From positions 5,580,001 to 5,644,000 of the forward strand of contig NZ_CP107852.1 in NCBI RefSeq assembly GCF_036346875.1: a stretch of 64,000 bases of DNA. The letters are read 5' to 3'. The notes beneath the pieces were generated by a model. That model worked only from the letters and a program-made list of their open reading frames with translations. It was not told the DNA's origin and made no database searches. Below are positions 50,002-59,700 of this stretch, piece by piece. The stretch is from Nocardia sp. NBC_00508 (GTDB lineage Bacteria > Actinomycetota > Actinomycetes > Mycobacteriales > Mycobacteriaceae). Both the position numbers and the translations under genes were made by a program. Within the stretch, counting starts at the first letter, position 1. Every line of letters begins with the position of its first letter.

Positions 50002-52632
50002 TCAGGCCGCGACCTGCTGTTGCGTGTAGGCGACCGCCAGTTCGCCGCCATGCACGGTCACCGTGACGGTGCCGCCCTGGTCGATGTCGCCGCGCAACAA
50101 GGCCCGCCCGATCTTTGTCTCCACCTCGTGGGCGATATAGCGGCGCAACGGTCGCGCACCATAGACCGGGTCGAAACCGTGCTGTGCCATCAGCCTGCGC
50201 GCTTCCGGCGTGATTTCCAGCTGGATCTGCCGCTGCGCCAACCGTTCGCGCAGCTCGGCGGTCTGGAGTTCGACGATTTGTTCGAGCTGCGGCAGCGTCA
50301 GCGGAGTGAACAGCACGATGTCGTCGACTCGATTGAGGAACTCCGGACGGAAGTGCCCGCGTAGTTCGGCAAGCACCCGGTCCCGGGCGTCCGGCTTGAT
50401 CTCGCCATGACCGGTGACCCCTTCGAGCAGGTACTGGGAGCCGATGTTGGAGGTCATGATGATCACCGTGTTGCGGAAATCCACTTGCCTGCCTTGCGAA
50501 TCGGTGATCCGGCCGTCGTCGAGCACCTGCAGCAGAGTGTTGAAGACGTCCGCGTGCGCCTTTTCGATCTCGTCGAACAACACCACCGAGTACGGCTTGC
50601 GGCGCACGGCCTCGGTGAGCTGACCACCTTCGTCGTAGCCGACGTAGCCGGGTGGTGCGCCGATCAGCCTGCTGACGGTGTGCCGTTCCTGATATTCGCT
50701 CATGTCCAGGCGCACCATGTTGTCTTCGCTGTCGAACAGCGCGGCGGCCAACGTCTTCGCCAGCTCGGTCTTGCCGACGCCGGTGGGACCCAGGAATATG
50801 AAGGAACCGATCGGCCTACGCGGATCGCGGATCCCGGACCGGGCCCGGATCACCGCGTCGGCGACAACCTGCACCGCCTCGTCTTGCCCGATAACGCGCT
50901 CGTGCAGGATCTCGTCGAGCCGCAGCAGCTTCTCCCGCTCGCCTTCTTGCAGCCGAGCGACCGGAATACCGGTCCATGCGGCGACGATCTGGGCGATCTC
51001 GTCTTCGGTGACCACCTCCCGCAGCAGCGGTTGCCTGCCTTGCTTGGAGGTCAGCTGTTCTTCCGCGGCCTGCAGGTTCCGCTCGAGTTTGGTGATCTCG
51101 CCGTACCGCAGTTCGGCCGCGCGGTTGAGGTCGTAGTTGCGCTCGGCCTCTTCGGCTTCGTGGCGCAGCTGTTCGAGTCGGCCGCGTAGTTCCTGGACCC
51201 GGCGGATCGCCTGCCGTTCGGCGTCCCACTGGGCGTGCCTGGCGTCGGCCTCGGCGCGTACGTCGGCCAACTCCTTGCGCAGTTCCTCGAGGCGGGCCTT
51301 GCTGGCGGCGTCGGCTTCCTTCGACAGCGCGGCCTCTTCGATTTCCAGGCGGGTCACCTTCCTGGTGAGCTCGTCGAGTTCGGCCGGCATGGAGTCGATT
51401 TCGGTGCGCAGCCGGGCGCATGCCTCGTCGACGAGGTCGATCGCCTTGTCAGGCAGGAAGCGGTCGGTGATGTAGCGGTGCGACAGGGTTGCGGCAGCGA
51501 CCAGAGCCCCGTCCTGAATCTTCACGCCGTGGAACACCTCGAGGCGATCGCGCAGGCCACGCAGAATCGAAATGGTGTCTTCCACGGTCGGTTCGTCCAC
51601 CAATACCGTCTGGAACCGGCGCTCCAGCGCCGCGTCCGGCTCGATGTGCTTGCGGTACTCGTCCAGGGTGATGGCGCCGATCATGTGCAGTTCGCCGCGT
51701 GCGAGCATGGGCTTCAGCATGTTGCCCGCGTCCAGCGAACCCTCGCCGCCGACCGATCCGGCGCCGACCACCGTGTGCAACTCGTCGACGAACAACAGGA
51801 TGCCGCCCTCCGCCGCCTTCACTTCTCCCAGCACGGCTTGGAGCCGCTCCTCGAACTCCCCCCGATATTTCGCACCGGCGACCAACGAACCCATATCCAG
51901 CGCGAAGATCGTCTTGTCGCGCAAACCTTCCGGAACATCCCCGCGAACGATGCGCTGGGCCAGACCCTCCACGATCGCCGTCTTGCCGACACCAGGATCC
52001 CCGATCAGCACCGGGTTGTTCTTCGTCTTGCGACTCAGAATCTGGGTCACTCTGCGAATCTCGGCATCTCGACCGATGACCGGGTCGAGCTTGCCCGTGC
52101 GAGCTTCGGCGACGAGGTCGCGGCCGTACTTTTCCAGCGCCTCGTACGCGCCCTCTGGGGTTGCCGAGGTGACCCGCTGATTGCCGCGGACCTTCGTGAG
52201 CGCCGTGAGAAACGATTCCCTGCCGACACCCTCGCGAGCGAGCAGCCGCCCCGCGGCACCGGCCGACCCCTCCTCGGCGAGGGCAAGCACCAGATGTTCC
52301 ACCGACACATAGGAATCCTTGAGGCGCTTGGCCTCTCGTTCGGCGGACTCGAGCAGTCCGGCCAATCTCTTGGTGATCATCACCTGACCAGGCGATGCGC
52401 CGGGGCCGCCGACCTTCGGCCGACGAGACAACTCCAACTGCAGATCCGCGCGCAGCATATCGACATCCGCACCCGCCTGGTCGAGCAGCCGGGGCACCAA
52501 GCCCTCCGGCTGATCGATCAACGCCAGCAGCAGATGTTCACCGTCGACTTCGGTGTGCCCCAACCGAGTTGCTGCGTTCTGCGCTTCGTGCAGAGCTTCC
52601 CGAGACTTTTCGGTCAGTCGGCTGGTGTCCAT
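50002..52632 (-). CDS. clpB: ATP-dependent chaperone ClpB
   Basis: 876 residues, full-length hexameric Hsp100 disaggregase. N-domain (about 1-145), first AAA+ with GDPGVGKTAIVEG (about 212), a long coiled-coil M domain rich in Glu/Arg (about 405-540), second AAA+ with GPTGVGKTELAK (about 612), and C-terminal arginine-finger regions. The frame is open further upstream, but ATG 52632 with AAGGAGGACCTCCAC gives the canonical MDTSRLTEKSREALHEAQ start. It overlaps cbpM by 19 bases. A housekeeping ClpB may exist elsewhere in the genome. Confidence 0.96.
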   Translation of the reverse strand: MDTSRLTEKSREALHEAQNAATRLGHTEVDGEHLLLALIDQPEGLVPRLLDQAGADVDMLRADLQLELSRRPKVGGPGASPGQVMITKRLAGLLESAEREAKRLKDSYVSVEHLVLALAEEGSAGAAGRLLAREGVGRESFLTALTKVRGNQRVTSATPEGAYEALEKYGRDLVAEARTGKLDPVIGRDAEIRRVTQILSRKTKNNPVLIGDPGVGKTAIVEGLAQRIVRGDVPEGLRDKTIFALDMGSLVAGAKYRGEFEERLQAVLGEVKAAEGGILLFVDELHTVVGAGSVGGEGSLDAGNMLKPMLARGELHMIGAITLDEYRKHIEPDAALERRFQTVLVDEPTVEDTISILRGLRDRLEVFHGVKIQDGALVAAATLSHRYITDRFLPDKAIDLVDEACARLRTEIDSMPAELDELTRKVTRLEIEEAALSKEADAASKARLEELRKELADVRAEADARHAQWDAERQAIRRVQELRGRLEQLRHEAEEAERNYDLNRAAELRYGEITKLERNLQAAEEQLTSKQGRQPLLREVVTEDEIAQIVAAWTGIPVARLQEGEREKLLRLDEILHERVIGQDEAVQVVADAVIRARSGIRDPRRPIGSFIFLGPTGVGKTELAKTLAAALFDSEDNMVRLDMSEYQERHTVSRLIGAPPGYVGYDEGGQLTEAVRRKPYSVVLFDEIEKAHADVFNTLLQVLDDGRITDSQGRQVDFRNTVIIMTSNIGSQYLLEGVTGHGEIKPDARDRVLAELRGHFRPEFLNRVDDIVLFTPLTLPQLEQIVELQTAELRERLAQRQIQLEITPEARRLMAQHGFDPVYGARPLRRYIAHEVETKIGRALLRGDIDQGGTVTVTVHGGELAVAYTQQQVAA

Positions 52633-52943
52633 GTGGAGGTCCTCCTTCGGCGAGGATCGGCTTCGAGCTTCTCGATTCGGTCCAGCAGATCGAGCACCAA
52701 CCCGATCGCCGCATAGTTCAGGCCGAGGCCCGTCCGCAACCGTTGGATCCGGGCGACGACAGCCACCTCGGACGGTTCGAAACGGAGTTCCCCCGCGCTG
52801 TCGCGGGTGCAATCGAGCAGGCCGAGCGCGGTCAGCCTGCGCACGAACTCGGGGTGCAACCCGACCCGCCGTGCGAAGGTTTCCAGCCGAATCGGCGCCG
52901 GGCGCACCAAGACGTACCGGTTGGCCGGGAGAAAGGTGTTCAT
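52614..52943 (-). CDS. CbpM/MerR-like chaperone modulator
   Basis: 109 residues from ATG 52943. MerR-like helix-turn-helix core: IRLETFARRVGLHPEFVRRL, then TALGLLDCTRDSAGELRFEP and a helical tail LNYAAIGLVLDLLDRIEKLE. The position between a CbpA-like dnaJ and clpB matches CbpM, an inhibitor of the CbpA co-chaperone, and also HspR, the heat-shock repressor; the sequence suits either. It overlaps dnaJ by four bases (ATGA) and clpB by 19 bases. Confidence 0.83.
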   Translation of the reverse strand: MNTFLPANRYVLVRPAPIRLETFARRVGLHPEFVRRLTALGLLDCTRDSAGELRFEPSEVAVVARIQRLRTGLGLNYAAIGLVLDLLDRIEKLEADPRRRRTSTWTPAD

Positions 52944-53851
52944 GTGCCCCTCCTCGGGTCGAAGGTCGATTCGGCCGCCAACTGCTCGAACAGCTTTCGT
53001 TCCTTCTCGGTCGGCTTCGCAGGCACCATCACCTTGACCTCGGCGTACAGGTCGCCGTTCGCGCCACGTGGGTTGGGCATGCCTTCGCCACGCAACCGCA
53101 GCTTCCGTCCCGTAGACGACCCCGGCACCACCTTGACCTTCGCCTCGCCGTTCGGGGTAGGGACTGCGACCGTGGCGCCGAGCACCGCCTCCCACGGGGA
53201 GACCGGGAGGTCGAGGTGGATGTCGCGGCCGTGCAGCCGGAATCGCCGATGTGGCTTGATCCGCACGACGAGGTACAGGTCCCCGGCGGGCCCCTCACCG
53301 CTGCCGCGGCCGCCCTGCCCGGCCAGCCGGATTCGCTGTCCGTCGACTACCCCCGCCGGAATGTCGACGGTGAAACTGCGCCCGTCCAAGTGGAGGGTCC
53401 TCTTGCCACCGCGGTAGGCCTCCTCGAGGGTGAGCTCGAACTCGGCCTCCTGGTCGGCGCCCGGAATCGGGCCGAATCCACCACGGCCGCCGAACATTCC
53501 GCTGAAGAGGTCCTCGAGATCGACGGGCCCACCGGCGCCGAATCCCTCGCCGTACTGGACCCGGGTGCCGCCGCGGCCACGCCCGAAACCGCCACCGGCC
53601 GCGGCGACCCGTTCGTCGTAGTCCTCCGGTATCTGCCGGAAGTCGGCGCCGAATCGGTCGTAGCGGCGCCTGGTCGACGGGTCGGACAGCACCTGATACG
53701 CCTCACCGATCTCCTTGAACCGATCCGCCGCCGCGGGCTCGGAATTCACGTCCGGGTGGTAGCGGCGGGCGAGCTTGCGATATGCCTGCTGGATCTGGTC
53801 CTTGTCGGCGTCACGGGGCACCCCGAGGACTTCGTAGAAGTCGCGTGCCAT
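52940..53851 (-). CDS. DnaJ-like co-chaperone (CbpA type)
   Basis: 303 residues. J domain at 1-70 with the HPD tripeptide (RRYHPDVN), then a Gly/Phe-rich linker (AAAGGGFGRGRGGTRV) and DnaJ C-terminal peptide-binding domains; there is no zinc-binding CxxCxGxG domain, so it is the class II (CbpA) type. It stimulates DnaK ATPase. Six bases downstream of grpE and overlapping cbpM. Contains VDLEDLFSGMFGGRGG, typical of the linker. Confidence 0.94.
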   Translation of the reverse strand: MARDFYEVLGVPRDADKDQIQQAYRKLARRYHPDVNSEPAAADRFKEIGEAYQVLSDPSTRRRYDRFGADFRQIPEDYDERVAAAGGGFGRGRGGTRVQYGEGFGAGGPVDLEDLFSGMFGGRGGFGPIPGADQEAEFELTLEEAYRGGKRTLHLDGRSFTVDIPAGVVDGQRIRLAGQGGRGSGEGPAGDLYLVVRIKPHRRFRLHGRDIHLDLPVSPWEAVLGATVAVPTPNGEAKVKVVPGSSTGRKLRLRGEGMPNPRGANGDLYAEVKVMVPAKPTEKERKLFEQLAAESTFDPRRGT

Positions 53852-53857
53852 CGGCGC

Positions 53858-54370
53858 TCACCCCTCCCCCCTGCTGACGACCACTGCCGCGGGCCGCAGC
53901 TGCCCGCCGTTCTCGCCGTATCCGGGGCGCACGACCTCGAGCACGGTGCCAGGCGGGACATCCGGCGCCTCGACCACTCCCACCACCTCGTGCACAGTGG
54001 GCGAGAACGGAACTCCGGTCTCGGCATATCGTGCGTAGCCGAGTTGCTCGAGCAGTTGCACCGCTTGGTCTCGGATCGATTGCACGCCTTGCACTATCGC
54101 GTCCGGCTCGCTGCCCGCATGGGCCAGCGCCAGTTCCAGATTGTCCAGCACGGGCAGCCAGGCGGCGGCCACCTTGGACCTTTCGGCGGCACGTTCGCGG
54201 TCCAGGTCACGTGCATACCGCTTGCGCAGGTTGTCCAAGTCGGCGGCGGCGCGGCGCCAGCGGTCCTCTAGCTGGGCGACAGCCGGGTCGGGCTGGCCTG
54301 GGGGCGACTGATCCTGGCTCGTGTCGTCAGTCTTCGCGTCGTCGGTCGACCGGTCGGCGGAACTGTCCAT
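53858..54370 (-). CDS. grpE: GrpE nucleotide-exchange factor
   Basis: 170 residues. An acidic, disordered N-terminus (1-30) precedes a long coiled coil (about 32-85; RRAAADLDNLRKRYARDLDR) and the beta domain ending FSPTVHEVVGVVEAPDVPPG and RPAAVVVSRGEG. It releases ADP from DnaK. Starts 9 bases after the dnaK stop. Slightly short for the family, mainly at the N-terminus. Confidence 0.92.
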   Translation of the reverse strand: MDSSADRSTDDAKTDDTSQDQSPPGQPDPAVAQLEDRWRRAAADLDNLRKRYARDLDRERAAERSKVAAAWLPVLDNLELALAHAGSEPDAIVQGVQSIRDQAVQLLEQLGYARYAETGVPFSPTVHEVVGVVEAPDVPPGTVLEVVRPGYGENGGQLRPAAVVVSRGEG

Positions 54371-54379
54371 CAGCGTGCC

Positions 54380-56257
54380 TCAGCTCCGGTCGAACTCGGC
54401 GTCGATCACATCGTCGTCGCCCGGCGATGGCGCGGCGCCGCTCGCTTGTCCGCCCTCGCCTCCGGTCCGGGCGGGTGCGAGTCCGTACAGCAGCTGCTGC
54501 AGTTCCGCGGTGAGCGGTTGCACGCGCTCCAGCGGGGCATCTTCCTTGACCAACTGCCTGGCATCGGCGATCAGCATCTCGGCGCGGGCCCGATCGTGCG
54601 GGGCGGCGGTGTCGCCGAGTTCGGCGAGGCGCCGCTCCACTTGGTAGGCGACCGAATCGAGTTCATTACGGCCATCGACGGCCTTACGCAACTCCTCGTC
54701 CTCACGGCGGTGGCGTTCGGCTTCGGCGAGCATGCGTTCGACCTCGCTCGGGTCCAGATTGGACTGCTCGGTGATGGTGATGCTCTGCTCGCGGCCGGTG
54801 TCCTTGTCGCGGGCGGTGACATTGAGGATGCCGTTCGCGTCGATATCGAAGGTGACCTCGATGTGTGCCTCGCCGCGCGGGGCGGGCCGAATGTCCTCCA
54901 GCCGGAACCGGCCGAGCACGCGATTGTCGGCGGCGCGCTCCCGTTCGCCTTGCAGTACCACGATATCGACGGCGGGCTGATTGTCCTCCGCGGTGGCGAA
55001 TACCTCGGTGCGCCGGGCCGGGATGGTGGTGTTGCGTTCGATGATTTTCGTCATCACCCCGCCCTGGGTTTCCACGCCCAGCGACAGCGGTGTCACGTCG
55101 AGCAGCAGCACGTCGGAGACCTCGCCCTTGAGCACACCCGCCTGGACGGCCGCGCCGAGCGCGACGACCTCGTCGGGGTTGACGCTCATGTTCGGGTCCT
55201 TGCCGCCGGTGAGCCTGCGGACCAGCGCCTGCACCGCCGGGATGCGAGTGGAGCCGCCGACCAGGATCACCTCGTCGATGTCGTTGGCGGTCACCTTGGC
55301 GTCGCTCATCGCCTGCTCCACCGGGTCGAGGCAGCGTTGCACCAGATCCGCGGTCAGGTCCTCGAATTTCGACCGCATGATCGTGGTGGTGAGGTGCTTG
55401 GGACCGTTCGCGTCGGCCGTCACGAACGGCAGATTCACCTGGGTCTGCGCCACCGACGACAGTTCGACCTTGGCCTTCTCGGCCGCCTCGAAGAGTCGTT
55501 GCAGCGCTTGCGGGTCGGCACGCAGGTCGATGTGCTGGTCACGCTGGAATTCGTCGGCCAGATAGTCGACCAGGCGACGGTCGAAATCGTCGCCGCCGAG
55601 ATGGGAGTCGCCTGCGGTGGCGCGCACCTCGACCACGCCGTCACCGACGTCGAGCAGGCTCACGTCGAAGGTGCCACCACCGAGGTCGAAGACCAGCACG
55701 GTCTCATGGGTCTGTTTGTCCAAGCCGTAGGCCAGCGCGGCCGCGGTCGGCTCGTTGATGATGCGCAGCACGTCGAGACCGGCGATGCGGCCTGCGTCTT
55801 TGGTGGCGTTGCGCTGGGCGTCATTGAAGTAGGCGGGCACGGTGATGACTGCTTCCTTGACCCGTTCGCCCAGGAATTTGCTTGCGTCGTCGACCAGCTT
55901 GCGCAGCACCAGCGCGCTGATCTCCTCCGGCGCGTACAACTTGCCGCGGACGTCGAAGCGGGCTGCGCCGCCCTCTCCCGCGACGACATCGAAGCTCACC
56001 GCTTTGGCTTCCTGAGATATCTCGTCGAAGCGGCGGCCGATGAATCGCTTCGCCGAATAGATGGTGCCCTTCGGGTTCAGGATCGACTGCCTGCGGGCAA
56101 GTTGCCCGACCAGGCGCTCGCCGCTCTCGGTGAACGCAACCACCGACGGTGTCGTGCGCGCTCCCTCGGCGTTTGCGATCACCACAGGCTCACCGCCTTG
56201 CCAGCTCGCGATGACGGAGTTCGTCGTTCCCAAATCGATGCCTACAGCTGTTGCCAT
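54380..56257 (-). CDS. dnaK: Molecular chaperone DnaK (Hsp70)
   Basis: 625 residues. ATPase domain with VGIDLGTTNSVIASW (5-19), KRFIGRRFDEI, VPAYFNDAQRNATKDAGRIA, FDLGGGTFDVSLLDVG, and the substrate-binding domain beginning LLLDVTPLSLGVETQGGVMT. The C-terminus is a charged DDDVIDAEF motif. It is the first gene of the minus-strand eight-gene operon. No CIRCE or classical HspR (HAIR) box was found in the 462-base gap to pyc. It is likely a second, accessory DnaK alongside the genome's main one (inference). Confidence 0.96.
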   Translation of the reverse strand: MATAVGIDLGTTNSVIASWQGGEPVVIANAEGARTTPSVVAFTESGERLVGQLARRQSILNPKGTIYSAKRFIGRRFDEISQEAKAVSFDVVAGEGGAARFDVRGKLYAPEEISALVLRKLVDDASKFLGERVKEAVITVPAYFNDAQRNATKDAGRIAGLDVLRIINEPTAAALAYGLDKQTHETVLVFDLGGGTFDVSLLDVGDGVVEVRATAGDSHLGGDDFDRRLVDYLADEFQRDQHIDLRADPQALQRLFEAAEKAKVELSSVAQTQVNLPFVTADANGPKHLTTTIMRSKFEDLTADLVQRCLDPVEQAMSDAKVTANDIDEVILVGGSTRIPAVQALVRRLTGGKDPNMSVNPDEVVALGAAVQAGVLKGEVSDVLLLDVTPLSLGVETQGGVMTKIIERNTTIPARRTEVFATAEDNQPAVDIVVLQGERERAADNRVLGRFRLEDIRPAPRGEAHIEVTFDIDANGILNVTARDKDTGREQSITITEQSNLDPSEVERMLAEAERHRREDEELRKAVDGRNELDSVAYQVERRLAELGDTAAPHDRARAEMLIADARQLVKEDAPLERVQPLTAELQQLLYGLAPARTGGEGGQASGAAPSPGDDDVIDAEFDRS

Positions 56258-56719
56258 GACGGATTCCTTCGGGTCGGTGCGACAGGCTGACAGCCGGATG
56301 TTCGTCGGCGACCACGGCAGGTGTGTGCTTCCCCGACAACGCCGCCCCTGCGATTCAGCGCGTCGAGCACGCCTCGCTACGGTGTCCGCGCTATACCGAA
56401 CTCCCGACTACCCGATCCTCGCAACCCGATCCGCGACAGAACACGGTCCGGGAAGCCGAACCCGGAACTCCTATTCGCCCTGCCGTAACAGGGGTTCGAC
56501 GCCGGTAGACGGCCTTCGGCACGCTGTTTCGAGGCCCTAACGACCAGTGACAAATTCCGCGCCATCTGACTTGTACGGCCTGAAGCCCCGGAGAGGCGGG
56601 GGAGTCATGTATCCGCGTGGTGAACGCAACTTCGCAACGGTGCTAGGCCCCTTTGTGAAGAGTCTTGCGAAGGGGGATTCCGTGTTCGTGCGGTTCACGC
56701 ATGCGGGTACCTTGGGTCA
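56258..56719. other. Divergent control region, dnaK operon / pyc
   Basis: 462 bases with no gene. It holds the dnaK operon promoter on the minus side, one copy of a 32-bp repeat (56573-56604) and the pyc promoter. I find no perfect long palindrome, CIRCE or HAIR element. Confidence 0.5.
56573..56604 (+). repeat. 32-bp repeat, copy 1
   Basis: GTACGGCCTGAAGCCCCGGA followed by GAGGCGGGGGAG; it differs by one base from the copy at 61494-61525. CCCCG/CGGGG inside can form a short hairpin. It lies 115 bases before the pyc start. Function unknown. Confidence 0.75.
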
Positions 56720-59700
56720 ATGTTCTCGAAAGTCTTGGTTGCCAACCGTGGCGAGATCGCCATCCGCGCCTTCCGGGCGGCGTACGAACTCGGCATCGGG
56801 ACCGTCGCCGTGTTTCCCCACGAGGACCGCAATTCGGTTCATCGGTTGAAGGCGGCGGAGTCGTATCAGATCGGGGAGCCGGGGCATCCGGTCCGGGCGT
56901 ACCTGTCCATCGATGCGATCATCGAGGCGGCCAAGTCGGCGGGGGCGGACGCCATCTACCCGGGCTACGGCTTTCTCTCGGAGAACCCCGACCTGGCGGC
57001 GGCCTGCGCCAGGGAGGGCATCACCTTTATCGGTCCCTCCGCCGAGGTGCTCGAACTCGCGGGTAACAAGGCGCGCGCCATCGAGGCGGCCAAGGCGGCC
57101 GGGCTTCCGGTGTTGCGCTCCAGCGCGCCGTCGGCGGACGTGGACGAGCTGATCGCCGCGTCGCGGGCGCTGGAGTACCCGATCTTCGTCAAGGCGGTCG
57201 CCGGCGGCGGCGGACGCGGTATGCGGCGCGTCGCCGCCCCCGAGCAGTTGCGTGAGTCGATCGAGGCCGCCTCGCGGGAGGCGGAGTCGGCGTTCGGTGA
57301 TCCGACCGTGTTCCTGGAGCAGGCGGTGGTGAACCCGCGGCACATCGAGGTGCAGATCCTGGCCGACCAGCACGGCAACGTGATGCACCTGTTCGAGCGG
57401 GACTGTTCGGTGCAGCGCCGCCACCAGAAGGTCATCGAGCTGGCGCCCGCGCCGAACCTGGATCCGGCACTGCGGGAACGGATCTGCGCCGACGCGGTGG
57501 CCTTCGCACGCCAGATCGGCTACTCGTGTGCGGGAACCGTGGAGTTCCTGCTCGACGAGCGCGGCAACCACGTCTTCATCGAGATGAACCCGCGCATCCA
57601 GGTCGAGCACACGGTGACCGAGGAGATCACCGACGTCGACCTGGTGCAGTCGCAGCTGCGCATCGCCGCGGGGGAGACGCTCGAGCAGCTGGGTTTGAGC
57701 CAGGACTCGATCACCATCCGCGGCGCCGCGCTGCAGTGCCGGATCACCACCGAGGACCCGGCCAACGGATTCCGTCCGGACACCGGCCGCATCACCGCCT
57801 ACCGCACGCCGGGCGGCGCGGGCATCCGCCTGGACGGCGGTGCGAATCTGGGTGCGGAGATCGGCGCCTACTTCGACTCGATGCTGGTCAAGCTCACCTG
57901 CCGCGGTCGCGACTTCACAGCGGCGGTGGCGCGGGCGCGCCGGGCGCTGGCGGAGTTCCGTATCCGCGGTGTGGCCACCAATATCCCGTTCCTGCTCGCG
58001 GTGCTGGATGATCCCGACTTCAAAGCGGGCCGGGTCACCACCTCGTTCATCGACGAGCGACCGCAGCTGCTCACCCTGCGCCGATCCGCGGACCGCGGCA
58101 CCAAGATTCTCGAGTACCTGGCCGATATCACCGTGAACAAGCCGCACGGTGAGCGCCCGACCACGGTGTACCCGCACGACAAGCTGCCCGCGATCGACCT
58201 GAGCGTGCCGCCGCCGGACGGCTCCCGGCAGCGGTTGCTGCGGCTCGGGCCGGATGGCTTCGCACGTGCGCTGCGCGAGCAGAAGGCGGTCGCCGTCACC
58301 GACACCACCTTCCGCGACGCGCACCAGTCGCTGCTGGCCACCCGCGTGCGCACCAACGGCCTGCTCGGCGTGGCCGGGCACGTCGCGCGCCTGACGCCGG
58401 AGCTGCTGTCGATCGAGGCATGGGGCGGGGCCACCTACGATGTCGCCTTGCGCTTCCTGTCCGAGGACCCGTGGGAGCGGCTTGCCGCGTTGCGTGAGGC
58501 GGTGCCGAACATCTGCCTGCAGATGCTGCTGCGCGGGCGCAACACCGTCGGTTACACGCCGTATCCGGAGCAGGTGACCCGCGCGTTCGTCTCCGAGGCG
58601 ACCGCGACCGGCATCGATATCTTCCGTATCTTCGACGCGCTCAACAATGTCGACCAGATGCGTCCGGCCATCGACGCGGTGCGCGAAACCGGAACGGCGA
58701 TCGCGGAAGTCGCGATGAGCTACACCGGTGACCTGGCGAATCCGGACGAGTCGCTCTACACCCTCGACTACTACCTGAAGCTGGCCGAGCAGATCGTCGA
58801 CGCAGGCGCGCACGTGCTGGCCATCAAGGACATGGCCGGTCTGCTGCGCGCCCCGGCCGCCACCGAGCTGGTCACCGCGCTGCGCGCCAACTTCGATCTG
58901 CCGGTGCACGTGCACACCCACGACACCCCGGGCGGTCAGCTGGCCACCTACCTCGCCGCGTGGCAGGCCGGCGCCGACGCGGTGGACGGCGCGAGTGCGG
59001 CGATGGCCGGAACCACCAGCCAGCCGGCGCTGTCGGCGATCGTCGCGGCCGCGGCGCACAGTGAGTACGACACCGGCCTCGATTTGCAGAATGTGTGTGA
59101 TCTGGAGCCGTACTGGGAGGCGCTGCGGAAGGTGTACGCGCCCTTCGAATCCGGGCTGCCCGCACCGACCGGCCGGGTCTACACCCACGAGATCCCTGGC
59201 GGTCAGCTGTCGAATCTGCGGCAGCAGGCCATCGCACTCGGTCTCGGCGACCGGTTCGAGGAAGTCGAGGCGAAATACGCCGCGGCCGACCGGCTGCTGG
59301 GGCGTCTGGTGAAGGTGACGCCGTCGTCGAAGGTCGTCGGTGACCTGGCGCTCGCGCTGGTCGGCACCGGCGTCGACATCGAGGACTTCGCAGCCGATCC
59401 GGGACGCTACGACATCCCCGATTCCGTGATCGGTTTCCTGCGTGGCGAACTCGGCACTCCTGCCGGTGGCTGGCCGGAGCCGTTCCGCAGCAAGGCCTTG
59501 GCCGGTCGCGGCGCGGCCAAGCCGGAAACACGGTTGACTCCTTCGGACGAGGAGGGGTTGGCGGGTAGCTCCGAACAGCGGCGCGCCACCCTCAACCGCC
59601 TGCTGTTCCCCGGACCCACCGCCGAATTCCTCGCTCACCGGGAGAAGTACGGCGACACCTCCGGGCTGTCGGCGAACCAGTTCCTCTATGGTCTGCGGCG

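Noticed and set aside
56258..56400. Search for CIRCE or HspR (HAIR) boxes before dnaK
   Set aside because: No TTAGCACTC-N9-GAGTGCTAA or CTTGAGT-N7-ACTCAAG type repeat was visible, so no operator is claimed.
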